Positions 1 through 8,539 of a stretch of DNA of 64,000 bases are shown one piece after another (position 1 is the stretch's first letter; every line of letters starts with the position of its first letter). Below the pieces are notes generated by a model, which was not told where the DNA came from, did no database searches, and was given only the letters and a program-made list of their open reading frames with translations. The stretch lies in NCBI GenBank assembly GCA_024235395.1, contig JACKMK010000003.1:62001-126000 (forward strand), in the 5' to 3' direction. The stretch comes from Chromatiaceae bacterium (lineage in GTDB: Bacteria; Pseudomonadota; Gammaproteobacteria; Chromatiales; Chromatiaceae). The position numbers and the translations under genes are program-made.

Positions 1-1308
1 GAACGCGACCCGCAGGGCGAACCGCTACGCATGACCGGGGTGCACGTCGACATCGACAGGCAAAAACTCGCCGAGCAGGAATTGCAGGCACATCGGGAAC
101 TGCTCGAGCAGCAGGTGACTGCACGTACCGCCGAACTGGTGGCGGCACGCGATGCGGCGGAATCGGCAAACCGCACCAAGACGACCTTCCTGGCCAACAT
201 GAGCCACGAGATCCGTACCCCTTTGAACGCGATACTCGGCATGGCCAGTCTGATCAAGCGTTCGGGCGTGACCACCCAGCAGGCCAGCCAGCTACGCAAG
301 CTGCAAGGTGCCGGGGAACATCTGCTGGAGGTCATCAATGCGATCCTGGACCTCTCCAAGATAGAGGCCGGCAGGTTCGAACTCGCACACATCGCGGTCG
401 ACGTGACCCGGGTCATTCACAATGTCGCGGCTTTGATCGAGGAGCGACGACAGGCCAAAGGGCTTGAGCTCGAGATCGATCAGCAGATTGCCGTGCAGCC
501 ACTGCTGGGTGATGCACCACGCGTGCAGCAGGCGTTGCTGAACTACGCGGCGAATGCCGTCAAGTTCACCGAGTCCGGCACGATCGTGCTGCGTGCTCTT
601 CAGGAATCCGAAACAGACACGCAACTGTGCGTCCGTTTCGAGGTCAGCGACACCGGCATCGGCATTGAGGCCGACAAGCTGGCCAGGCTTTTCACCTCTT
701 TTCAGCAGGCAGACAATACGGATACCCGTCAGTACGGCGGCACCGGTCTTGGACTCGCAATCACCCGGAAACTCGCTGGCCTGATGGGCGGAAAAGCCGG
801 CGCGGAGAGTAGCCCGGGACGCGGCAGCACCTTTTGGTTCACCGTCATATTGGACAAGGGCAGCATGACCACTGTGGCACCAGAGCCCCTGCTCACAGCG
901 AACGCCGAACAGGCCCTCACTCAACGGTACGCCGGGCGTCGCGTGCTGGTCGCCGAGGATGAGCCGGTCAACCAGGAGATCATCCGCATGCTGCTCGAAG
1001 ACGTGGGCCTGCGGGTCGATGTCGCCGACGATGGGATTCAGGCGCAACGCCTCGCGCAGGGAAACGCCTACGGTGCGGTACTGATGGATATCCAGATGCC
1101 CAATGCCAACGGCCTCGAAGCCACGCGCGCAATCCGACGGTTCACTGGCCATGCGACGACGCCGATGATCGCGCTCACAGCGAACGCATTCGAAGAAGAC
1201 CGCCAGCGCTGCCTCGCGGCCGGCATGAACGACTTCCTCACCAAGCCGGTCGACCCGGATGCGCTGTACGGGACCCTGTTGCGCTGGCTGGATCAGTCTG
1301 CTGGCTGA
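1..1308 (+). CDS. Hybrid sensor histidine kinase / response regulator, 5' end missing
   Basis: The reading frame is open from the first base, so the gene begins outside the window; the first in-frame ATG at 31 is inside the end of a PAS/PAC domain (GEPLRMTGVHVDID). After a short coiled linker comes a HisKA domain with the phospho-accepting histidine in FLANMSHEIRTPLNA (near base 190). An HATPase domain follows with its N, G1 and G2 boxes (NYAANAVKFTE, DTGIGI, YGGTGLGLAI). The protein ends in a receiver domain with acidic pocket AEDE, phospho-aspartate in LMDIQMP and lysine in LTKPVD, all intact. It should autophosphorylate and pass phosphate to its own receiver; the input signal lies in the missing part. 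No Hpt domain is present here, so the relay partner is elsewhere. Confidence 0.93.
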   Translation, partial: ERDPQGEPLRMTGVHVDIDRQKLAEQELQAHRELLEQQVTARTAELVAARDAAESANRTKTTFLANMSHEIRTPLNAILGMASLIKRSGVTTQQASQLRKLQGAGEHLLEVINAILDLSKIEAGRFELAHIAVDVTRVIHNVAALIEERRQAKGLELEIDQQIAVQPLLGDAPRVQQALLNYAANAVKFTESGTIVLRALQESETDTQLCVRFEVSDTGIGIEADKLARLFTSFQQADNTDTRQYGGTGLGLAITRKLAGLMGGKAGAESSPGRGSTFWFTVILDKGSMTTVAPEPLLTANAEQALTQRYAGRRVLVAEDEPVNQEIIRMLLEDVGLRVDVADDGIQAQRLAQGNAYGAVLMDIQMPNANGLEATRAIRRFTGHATTPMIALTANAFEEDRQRCLAAGMNDFLTKPVDPDALYGTLLRWLDQSAG

Positions 1309-1317
1309 TCGATCCGC

Positions 1318-1716
1318 TCAACGAAACTCGGGTACCGGGTTCTCGCGATACCACGACTTGCCCTCGTCATCGCTCACCCAGACCTGCTGGTCAACGACCT
1401 GTCGTACGACCTGGCGGTCGGTCAGCACGTAGTCGATCACCACGGTCTGTGCCCACCGGCCGGGCGATATCTCGGTCATCCGGCCGGCCTCTTCGTAACC
1501 GGTGACGCGCACGTTGTCGAGTCCCGGTGGAATCTGCACGGGTGGCGCTTCGGGATCGTACTTGAGAAACAGGTACATCTTCTCCAATGCACCCCAACGT
1601 ACGACATCCTCGAATGTCCGGACCTTCGCATACAGCGGATCGGGCAGGTCGGTGACAGGGTTGCTTTTGCAGCCCAACAGCAACAGCAGAATCGACACAA
1701 GGGTGAGCAGGCGCAT
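1318..1716 (-). CDS. Small predicted lipoprotein of unknown function
   Basis: A 132-residue protein starting MRLLTLVSILLLLLGCKSNP. The hydrophobic stretch ends in a lipobox (LLLGC), so the protein is probably cut before that Cys and lipid-anchored. The ATG at 1716 is preferred over a start 60 bases upstream because it puts the signal sequence at the N terminus. The mature part, about 115 residues, has no motif I recognise; it contains an 'EGKSWYREN'-like ending, and short beta-rich lipoproteins of this kind are common. It is convergent with the kinase at the window start and divergent from the TraB-like gene, with which it shares a promoter region of about 80 bases. Confidence 0.7.
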   Translation of the reverse strand: MRLLTLVSILLLLLGCKSNPVTDLPDPLYAKVRTFEDVVRWGALEKMYLFLKYDPEAPPVQIPPGLDNVRVTGYEEAGRMTEISPGRWAQTVVIDYVLTDRQVVRQVVDQQVWVSDDEGKSWYRENPVPEFR

Positions 1717-1794
1717 CGGCGGTACGGTATCGTGGATTCGTCGTCGCATGGTAAACAGTGGTACTGCGGCTGTCACCGTTCGCGGGCTGGTATC

Positions 1795-3033
1795 ATGCGC
1801 GGCGTGGACCAGGAAACCGATATCACCTCAACCGATCACGATGCCGCCGGTAGCGCGAGCCTGCTGCGCGAGCTGAGGCTCGGCGACACCCGGGTCGCAT
1901 TGCTCGGCACCGCGCACATCTCGCGCAGCAGCGCACAGCAGGTCGCGGAAGCGCTGGACAGCGGCGCCTATACCGCGGTCGCGATTGAACTCTGCCCCAG
2001 CCGTTTCGACGCGCTGAACAATCCCGACCGTCTCGCCGACCTGGACCTGATGCAGGTCTTTCGCGAAGGCAAGGCCACGATGGTCATGGCAAATCTGGCA
2101 ATGGCCGCCTACCAGCAACGCCTCGGCGAACAACTCGGCATCGAGCCGGGCGCCGAGATGCGCATGGCGATAGACCTGGCCGAGCGGCATGGCCTGCCGG
2201 TGATCCTGATCGATCGCGAGATCGGCATCACGCTCAAACGCACCGCCCGCAGCCTCAGCTGGTGGCGTCGCGCGGTACTGTTCAGCGGCCTGGTGGCCAG
2301 TCTGGTATCGCGTGAGAATGTCAGCGAAGACGACATCGAACATCTCAAGGAAGGCGATGTGCTGGAGACGACCTTTGCCGAGTTTGCACACGACCGGAAC
2401 GACCTGTACCAGCCGTTGATCGCCGAGCGCGACCGCTACATGGCGGCGAAATTGCGGCAGGCCGCTGCGCAGAACCCCGCCGGGGCGATTCTTGCGGTGG
2501 TCGGCGCCGGCCATTTGAAAGGCATCACGGCGCAACTGGACAGCCCATTGCCGCCGGAGACGGTGCTGGGTGAACTCGACACGGTACCGCCCAGCGCACG
2601 CTGGCCGCGCACGATCCCCTGGCTGATCGTCGCGCTCGTTGCGTTCGGCTTTTATCTCGGATTTACGCGCAACCCGGACCTCGGATGGCTGCTCGTGCGT
2701 GACTGGGTGCTGATCAACGGAGGTCTGTCGGCGCTCGGCGCGCTGATCGCGGCGGCCCATCCACTGACCGTGTTGACCGCGTTCGTCGCGGCGCCGATCA
2801 CCTCGCTCAATCCGACGATCGGTGCCGGGATGGTCACCGCGGCGGCGGAACTGTGGCTGCGCAAGCCTCGGGTCGGTGATTTTGGCCGGCTGCGGCATGA
2901 CACCGCACAGCTGCGCGGCTGGTGGCGAAACCGGGTATCCCGCACCCTGCTGGTATTCCTGCTCAGCACCCTGGGATCGGCCGTCGGCACCTATCTGGCG
3001 GGCTTCCTGATCTATGATCGACTTAACACTTGA
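1795..3033 (+). CDS. TraB/GumN family membrane protein
   Basis: A 412-residue protein with an N-terminal TraB/GumN-type domain (LGTAHIS near residue 38; conserved glutamate in AIELCPSR; VVGAGHLKGI near 235). Several hydrophobic C-terminal segments follow (from PWLIVALVAFGFYLGF to LVFLLSTLGSAVGTYLAGF). This matches the gene family first named TraB in Enterococcus pheromone systems and since seen across bacteria and archaea; its biochemical role is not settled, though the GumN/TraB fold is related to metal-dependent Tiki-type proteases. The ATG at 1795 was chosen; a GTG nine bases downstream is also possible. It is monocistronic and followed by a long intergenic stretch. Confidence 0.85.
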   Translation: MRGVDQETDITSTDHDAAGSASLLRELRLGDTRVALLGTAHISRSSAQQVAEALDSGAYTAVAIELCPSRFDALNNPDRLADLDLMQVFREGKATMVMANLAMAAYQQRLGEQLGIEPGAEMRMAIDLAERHGLPVILIDREIGITLKRTARSLSWWRRAVLFSGLVASLVSRENVSEDDIEHLKEGDVLETTFAEFAHDRNDLYQPLIAERDRYMAAKLRQAAAQNPAGAILAVVGAGHLKGITAQLDSPLPPETVLGELDTVPPSARWPRTIPWLIVALVAFGFYLGFTRNPDLGWLLVRDWVLINGGLSALGALIAAAHPLTVLTAFVAAPITSLNPTIGAGMVTAAAELWLRKPRVGDFGRLRHDTAQLRGWWRNRVSRTLLVFLLSTLGSAVGTYLAGFLIYDRLNT

Positions 3034-3039
3034 AGGCAC

Positions 3040-3363
3040 GCGAATACACCGGAATTTCCGCTGGAATGCCGTCGAATCAACGCCTTAGTTGCCCCCAGGG
3101 GGATCCCCTAGGGGAAACCCCAACTGTACAGCCGGGCCCTGGCGATTAGGCTTTAACTGTCGGGCTCGTCCCGACACCGTACGCCGACAGGGATCGGCGA
3201 TGTCGCACCGCTTGGGGAACCAGCCCGACCGGTTTGCCGGGGCACAGCACCGGTTGAACAGCGCATTGTCTGCCACGGCAGAGAAGATCGGGATTGCGGA
3301 CTCCCCAAGGGGCGACGGTACCAAGGGTTCGCCGAAGAGGTTTTCCTCGGAGGATAACTGTGC
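3040..3363. other. Gene-free stretch with several palindromes, possible structured RNA
   Basis: About 380 bases between the TraB-like gene and the RND pump gene hold no credible ORF. Visible elements are nested palindromes around 3096-3120 (CCCCTAGGGG), a hairpin GTCGGG/CCCGAC at 3159-3175, and CTTGGGGA near 3210 facing TCCCCAAG near 3302, which could close a roughly 100-base structure. A strong terminator follows at once. It does not match the conserved cores I know for RNase P RNA, tmRNA, 6S RNA or common riboswitches. It may be a small RNA read rightward or only spacer. Confidence 0.35.
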
Positions 3364-3397
3364 AGAACAAACCCCGCGCACCTGCGGGGTTTGTTCT
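3364..3397. terminator. Perfect 14-bp stem, bidirectional terminator
   Basis: AGAACAAACCCCGC and its exact complement flank a six-base loop. Because the arm carries AAAC/GTTT at its base, either strand gives a GC stem followed by a U-rich stretch. It lies 20 bases after the stop codon of the leftward RND pump gene and so ends that operon; it would also end anything transcribed rightward from 3040-3363. Confidence 0.85.
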
Positions 3398-3416
3398 GTG
3401 TGGTGCCCGCGAACCC

Positions 3417-6400
3417 TCAGTCGGCGTGGATCGCGGTCAGCCGCGTATGCATCACGCCATAGTAGACCACGGGGATCACGATCAACGTCAGGATCGTCGA
3501 CACGAACAGACCGAAGATCAGCGACACCGCGAGCCCGGAAAAGATCGGGTCGTCCAGGATGAAGAACGCGCCCGCCATCGCGGCGAGACCGGTGAGCACG
3601 ATCGGCTTGGCACGCACCGCCGCCGAACGCACCACGGCGCGGTCGAACGGCACTCCGGACCGCACCTCCTGGTTGATGAAATCGACCAACAGGATGGAGT
3701 TGCGCACGATGATCCCGGCGAGCGCGATCATGCCGATCATCGAGGTCGCGGTGAACTGCCCCCCGCCGGTCAACCACTGCATGATCGCGTGACCCGGCAG
3801 GATGCCGATCACCGTCAGCGGGATTGGCGCCATGATCACCAACGGGACCAGATAGGACCGGAACTGCGCGACGACCAGCAGGTAGATCAACAGCAACCCG
3901 ACCGAGTAGGCGATGCCCATGTCGCGGAACGTCTCATAGGTGACCTGCCACTCGCCGTCCCATTTGATGCTGTAGTCATACGGATTGAGCGGCTGTGACA
4001 GCAACCACTGCTCTGGCCCGTTCTCGTCCTTCAGACGCGCGGAGATCTCGAACAGGCCGTACAAGGGGCTGTCGGTCTTGCCCGCCATGTCGCCGGTCAC
4101 ATACACCACCGGCAGCAGATCCTTGTGTTGGATACTGAACTCACGCACGGCGGGCACGACGGCGACCACCTCGGACAATGGCACCAGCTCGTCCGACTGG
4201 CTGCGCACCTTGAGCGCCAGCACCTGCGACAGGTCGGCCCGATCGGCCTCGCTGTAACGCACCCGGATCGGCAAGGCGTACTTCAGATGGGTCGCATGCA
4301 GGTAGCTCATGTCTTCGCCACCGAGCGCGATACCCAATGCGTCGACCACCGCACTCTGCGGCACGCCGAGGCGTGCGGCCTTGGCACGATCGACCAGTAC
4401 GACGCCCTTCTCGGAGGGGTACTCGACCGAATCATCGACATCGACGATGTCGGGCGTGCTCTCGAAGGTGCTGCGCAGCGCCTTCGCGGCGGCGATCTGG
4501 CCCTCGTAGTCGAGGCCATAGACCTCGGCCACCAGCGGCGACATCACCGGCGGACCCGGTGGCACCTCGACGATCTTGGCATTGCCGCCGTGCCGCCTGG
4601 CGATCGCCTGCACCGGTTCACGGACCGCCAGCGCGATCTGGTGGCTCTTGCGATCGCGGTGCTTCGCATCGACCAGGTTGACCTGAACGTCGCCCAGGTT
4701 GGCGCCCTCGCGCAGATAGTACTGGCGCACCAGACCGTTGAAGCTGATCGGTGCGGCGGTCCCGGAATACACCTGGTAATCGGTCACCTCCGGCACGGTC
4801 GCTAGATAAGCGCCGATCTCGTTCAGGACCTGCGAGGTCCGCTCCAGGCTCACGCCCTCGGGCATATCGAGGACTACCTGGAACTCCGACTTGTTGTCGA
4901 ATGGCAGCATCTTGAGGATCACCGCCTTGTTCACCACCAGCAACAGCGAGGCGGCGATCAGCACCAGGATGCCGATCAGCAGCTTCCAGCGATTGCGGTG
5001 ACCCTTGATTCCGAGCAGAAACGGCGACATGACGCGGTCGAAAAACCGGTCCAGACCAGGACTCTCGTCGTGTCCATGGCCGCCGGCCGCGAGACCGTCG
5101 GCAACCTTGGACAGCATGCGATTGCTCATCCACGGCGTGAACACGAATGCCACGACCAGCGAGATCATCATGCCGAGCGAGGCGTTGATCGGGATCGGGC
5201 TCATGTACGGGCCCATCAGGCCGGTCACGAAGGCCATCGGTAGCAGCGCCGCGATCACCGTGAAGGTCGCGAGAATGGTCGGTCCACCGACCTCGTCGAC
5301 CGCGACCGGAATCGCCTCGCGCAACCTATGCACGCCGAGCGTCAGATGGCGGTGGATGTTCTCGACCACGACGATCGCATCGTCCACGAGGATCCCGATC
5401 GAGAATATCAACGCGAACAACGATACCCGGTTCAGGGTGAATCCCCAGGCCCAGGATGCGAACAGCGTCATCGCCAGGGTCACGACCACCGCCGCACCGA
5501 CGATGATTGCCTCGCGCCAGCCAAGTGCAAACAACACCAGCAGGACCACCGATGCAGTCGCGAACACCAGTTTGCTGATCAGCTTCTTGGCCTTGACGTC
5601 GGCCGTCTCACCATAGTCGCGGGTCACCTGCACACCGATCCCGTCGGGGATGTAGATACCCTGCAGCTGGTTGAAACGCTCGATCACCCGCTGCGCGATC
5701 TCCACCGCGTTGGTGCCGGGCTTTTTGGCGATGGCGAGTGTCACGGCGGGCGCTTCGACTGCCTCGCCCAACTGCGCGTCGGTCGAGGCCGGACCGGCCC
5801 CGATCCAGACATAGCTACGCGGATCCTCGGGTCCACGCCGTACGCTGGCGACGTCCCGCAGGAACACCGGCTTGCCATCATGAACACCGACCACCAGTTC
5901 GCCGATCTCGTCGGCATGGCTGAGGAACACCCCGGCCTGGACCAGCAGCTCGTTGTCGTTCGCCAGCACACGGATGTTGTCGCGGGTCGTGTTGGCCGCC
6001 TGCAGCGCGATCCGCAGGTCGCGCGGATCGAGCCCGCGGGCCGCCAGTGCCTGAGGATCGAGTTCGACGGCGACCACGTGGTCCGGGCTTCCGATCGTGT
6101 AGATGTCACGCGTACCCGGGACGCGTTTGAGTTCGGACTCGATCGCGTGTGCCACCTGGCCGAGTTCGAATGCACCGGTCTGCGCGTCCCTGGCCCACAG
6201 CGTCACCGTGACGATCGGCACATCGTCGATCCCTTTCGGTTTCACGATCGGCGATCCAACGCCTGTACCCTGCGGCAGCCAGTCCTGGTTCGACATGATC
6301 TTGCTGAACAGGCGGACGATCGCGTCGGTACGATCCTCGCCGACCTCGTACTGCACCGTCAGGACCGCCATGCCGGGCATCGACGACGAATAGACGTGCT

Positions 6401-6650
6401 TGATGCCGTCGATCTCGTCGAGCACCTGCTCGGCCGGCGACGCGACCAGGCTCTCGACCTCGCGCGCCGAGGCACCGGGAAAGGGGATGAAGACGTTGGC
6501 GAAGGTGACGTTGATCTGCGGTTCTTCCTCGCGGGGTGTCACGAGCACCGCAAAGACCCCGAGCAGCAGGCCGACCACCGCCAACAGCGGCGTGATCTGG
6601 GTGGCCTGAAACCGCCGGGCGACCCCGCCCGAGAGGCCGAGCTTATTCAT
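3417..6650 (-). CDS. RND-family efflux pump, inner-membrane permease
   Basis: 1077 residues, usual size for an AcrB/MexB-type resistance-nodulation-division transporter. It has an N-terminal membrane helix (ITPLLAVVGLLLGVFAVLV), a large periplasmic loop, and the TM4 proton-relay aspartates in GILVDDAIVVVENIHRHL (near residue 420). A second periplasmic loop and a final helix bundle (IVLTGLAAMAGAFFI; LIVIPVVYYG) follow. It should use the proton gradient to export small molecules together with the adaptor encoded just upstream (8-base overlap). No outer-membrane channel gene is near, so a TolC-type channel encoded elsewhere is presumably shared. Substrate cannot be read from the sequence; the hydrophobic/amphiphilic (HAE1) class fits better than the heavy-metal class. 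Confidence 0.92.
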   Translation of the reverse strand: MNKLGLSGGVARRFQATQITPLLAVVGLLLGVFAVLVTPREEEPQINVTFANVFIPFPGASAREVESLVASPAEQVLDEIDGIKHVYSSSMPGMAVLTVQYEVGEDRTDAIVRLFSKIMSNQDWLPQGTGVGSPIVKPKGIDDVPIVTVTLWARDAQTGAFELGQVAHAIESELKRVPGTRDIYTIGSPDHVVAVELDPQALAARGLDPRDLRIALQAANTTRDNIRVLANDNELLVQAGVFLSHADEIGELVVGVHDGKPVFLRDVASVRRGPEDPRSYVWIGAGPASTDAQLGEAVEAPAVTLAIAKKPGTNAVEIAQRVIERFNQLQGIYIPDGIGVQVTRDYGETADVKAKKLISKLVFATASVVLLVLFALGWREAIIVGAAVVVTLAMTLFASWAWGFTLNRVSLFALIFSIGILVDDAIVVVENIHRHLTLGVHRLREAIPVAVDEVGGPTILATFTVIAALLPMAFVTGLMGPYMSPIPINASLGMMISLVVAFVFTPWMSNRMLSKVADGLAAGGHGHDESPGLDRFFDRVMSPFLLGIKGHRNRWKLLIGILVLIAASLLLVVNKAVILKMLPFDNKSEFQVVLDMPEGVSLERTSQVLNEIGAYLATVPEVTDYQVYSGTAAPISFNGLVRQYYLREGANLGDVQVNLVDAKHRDRKSHQIALAVREPVQAIARRHGGNAKIVEVPPGPPVMSPLVAEVYGLDYEGQIAAAKALRSTFESTPDIVDVDDSVEYPSEKGVVLVDRAKAARLGVPQSAVVDALGIALGGEDMSYLHATHLKYALPIRVRYSEADRADLSQVLALKVRSQSDELVPLSEVVAVVPAVREFSIQHKDLLPVVYVTGDMAGKTDSPLYGLFEISARLKDENGPEQWLLSQPLNPYDYSIKWDGEWQVTYETFRDMGIAYSVGLLLIYLLVVAQFRSYLVPLVIMAPIPLTVIGILPGHAIMQWLTGGGQFTATSMIGMIALAGIIVRNSILLVDFINQEVRSGVPFDRAVVRSAAVRAKPIVLTGLAAMAGAFFILDDPIFSGLAVSLIFGLFVSTILTLIVIPVVYYGVMHTRLTAIHAD

Positions 6651-7695
6651 TGTCCACCCGCGCCGCGCGCTGCGATTTCAGCTGGATCACGGCGGCCACC
6701 GGGTCGGTTGCAACCAATTCCCCTTCGCTCAGGCCCGACAGCACGCTGACATGCTCGGCACCGGCCGAGCTGCCGAGCCGGATATGCCGCAGGTGGATCT
6801 TGCCGTCGCCGTTGACGACGTAGACGCCGATCATCTCCGAGCGAAATACCACCGCCGACAGCGGGATCACCAGGCTCGGTTCGGCGCCGGCCACGAAGCC
6901 GACCTTCACGTACATGCCGGGGAATATGCCCTCGGTGCCCGCGGGCAGCTGCAAGCGGACCTCGAAGGTGTCCGAACGCGGGTCGGCGACCGGGAACACG
7001 GTGATGTCCTCGGCACTGATCCACTGGTCATTGATCTGCGCCTGTGCCTTGCGCTCCTTGCGGATCGATTCGATCAGGTTCTGCGGTACGTCGACGCTGA
7101 TCCGCATGCTGTCCAACGACAGCCCCGTCATCAGCGGCTTGCCCGGCTGCACGGTCTCGCCGACCTCGACCAGGCGTTCGGTGACGATACCGTTGTACGG
7201 GGCCGTCACGTGTGTATAGGCGAGCTCCTGACGGGCCTGTTGCAGTGAGGCCTCGGCTGCCTGTTCGTTGGCACGCGCCTGTTGAAGGGCGGCGGTCGCC
7301 CTGTCCATGTCCGCCTTGGGGAGGGCGTCCTTGGCAAATGCGCCGCGCACGCGTTCATGTTCCTGGGCCGCATCCTGGCGCTTGACGGCCGCAGCACGCA
7401 GATTCGCCTCCGCCTGGCGTACCGACGCCTGCTGTTGGCTGTCATCGATCTGCACGATCACGTCGCCCTGCCGAACGAAATCGTCGACGTCGAACGCCAC
7501 TGCGAGCACGCGCCCCGCGGTCTGCGCCGATACGGTACTCCGCTGGGTCGCCTCGGCGACCCCGTCGAGGCGGTACACGCGTGGCAGATCCGCCCGTGCA
7601 ACCGGCACCGTTGCCAACTCGGCGGCCTGCGCCGATCCGGCCAGCAGGCCCAGCACGGCAGCCACCCAACCCATCCAACGAGGTGTTCCCATCAT
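6643..7695 (-). CDS. RND efflux periplasmic adaptor (membrane fusion protein)
   Basis: 350 residues with an N-terminal export signal (WMGWVAAVLGLLAGSAQA). A biotinyl-lipoyl-like half (TVSAQTAGRVLAVAFDVDDFVRQGD), an alpha-helical hairpin (about residues 90-160, Ala/Gln-rich) and the second lipoyl half (THVTAPYNGIVTERLVEVGETVQPG) follow. Beta-barrel and membrane-proximal domains complete it. It links the RND permease to an outer-membrane channel. First gene of the two-gene operon; its ATG is just downstream of an AT-rich promoter region. There is no Cys after the signal, so unlike AcrA it appears to be a soluble periplasmic rather than lipid-anchored adaptor. Confidence 0.9.
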   Translation of the reverse strand: MMGTPRWMGWVAAVLGLLAGSAQAAELATVPVARADLPRVYRLDGVAEATQRSTVSAQTAGRVLAVAFDVDDFVRQGDVIVQIDDSQQQASVRQAEANLRAAAVKRQDAAQEHERVRGAFAKDALPKADMDRATAALQQARANEQAAEASLQQARQELAYTHVTAPYNGIVTERLVEVGETVQPGKPLMTGLSLDSMRISVDVPQNLIESIRKERKAQAQINDQWISAEDITVFPVADPRSDTFEVRLQLPAGTEGIFPGMYVKVGFVAGAEPSLVIPLSAVVFRSEMIGVYVVNGDGKIHLRHIRLGSSAGAEHVSVLSGLSEGELVATDPVAAVIQLKSQRAARVDNE

Positions 7696-7710
7696 CGCGA
7701 CAAATCCGGT

Positions 7711-7752
7711 ATTTTAATAGTTGCTAATATAAAATATTTTTATCTTTCGATC
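7711..7752 (-). promoter_or_regulatory. AT-rich promoter/operator region of the RND operon
   Basis: A block of about 40 bases that is mostly A/T stands just upstream of the adaptor start in an otherwise GC-rich region. It contains repeated AATAT/ATATT and TTTAAT-like words, suitable for a -10 region and for binding of a small winged-helix repressor. No dedicated regulator gene is adjacent. Exact -35/-10 elements cannot be fixed by eye. Confidence 0.5.
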
Positions 7753-8192
7753 AAGAGACAACCGAGCCGGACGCTCCCGCTGCGGCTTGGGTGAGTGTAG
7801 ACAATACCGCCGGTCGGGAATCTAAGCCGCTGAACGAAATCGAAATGACGCCTTGAGCGATGCCTACCCGCCGGCGCTGCACCGGCGCCGGCGGGCGATC
7901 TCCAGTCCCCGGGATCGGCGACCCAGAGGCCGGCGTATCGCGCCGCGACCAAGTCGGCCCGCGTACTCCGCCGGCCGCCCTATTCATGCGACAGCCGGAT
8001 CGGGCATCTCGGTGGTATGCCTGCGGCTGGTCGCGGGCCGCGTTAGCCGCTAGGATCCGGTGTGCGTCCCGATCCCTGCCCATCGGCGGACCCGGCGATC
8101 CGCTGAAGATCGCGACGACCCGGATGCCCCGAACCGTCGCGACGGCCCGACCGGCACCGGCATACCGACGCGACTTCCCAGGAGTGTGTTTG
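7753..8192. other. Intergenic stretch without a recognisable gene
   Basis: Roughly 440 bases between the RND operon promoter and the yiaW-like gene. Short open frames exist on both strands but have no homologous look, no ribosome binding site, and Arg/Pro-rich compositions typical of GC-rich shadow frames. A GC palindrome (CGCCGGCG...CGCCGGCG) lies near 7870-7892. Promoters for the rightward gene pair are expected here but none is obvious. Confidence 0.5.
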
Positions 8193-8528
8193 GTGTTTCT
8201 CGATTACTTCGCCCTTTTCATGCTCGTGTTCGTGGTCGTGGTGTTGTTCTACGGGATCATCGCGATCCACGACATCCCCTACGAGATTGCCAAACACCGT
8301 AACCACCCACACCAGGATGCGTTGCACGTCGCCGGCTGGATCAGTCTGTTCACGCTGCACGCGATCTGGCCTTTCCTGTGGATCTGGGCGACCCTCTATC
8401 GCCCGGACCGTGGCTGGGGATTCCAGACACAGCCATCGGGTTCCGACGCACAGCTCTCGGAGATGCAGGCCGAATTGCTTGCGATCCGGCAACGCCTCGT
8501 GGCACTCGAACAACCCACAGACCAGTGA
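8193..8528 (+). CDS. yiaW: DUF3302 family small inner-membrane protein, YiaW-like
   Basis: A 111-residue protein resembling Escherichia coli YiaW: VFLDYFALFMLVFVVVVLFYG, then IHDIPYEIAKHRNHPHQDALHVAGWISLF and HAIWPFLWIWATLYRP. Two membrane helices flank the conserved charged IPY..AK.RNHPH..A motif; the last 30 residues form a Gln/Leu-rich helix. The start is taken as GTG at 8193 because an AGGAG sits eight bases upstream and the protein then begins exactly like the family; GTG at 8184 is the alternative. It is followed 11 bases later by a membrane fusion protein gene, as in E. coli yiaWV. The function of the pair is not established. Confidence 0.85.
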   Translation: MFLDYFALFMLVFVVVVLFYGIIAIHDIPYEIAKHRNHPHQDALHVAGWISLFTLHAIWPFLWIWATLYRPDRGWGFQTQPSGSDAQLSEMQAELLAIRQRLVALEQPTDQ

Positions 8529-8539
8529 TCTGACCCGCC

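Noticed and set aside
7751..8083. Short minus-strand ORFs in the intergenic stretch before the yiaW-like gene
   Set aside because: Arg/Pro-rich, no ribosome binding site and no similarity; typical GC-rich noise.
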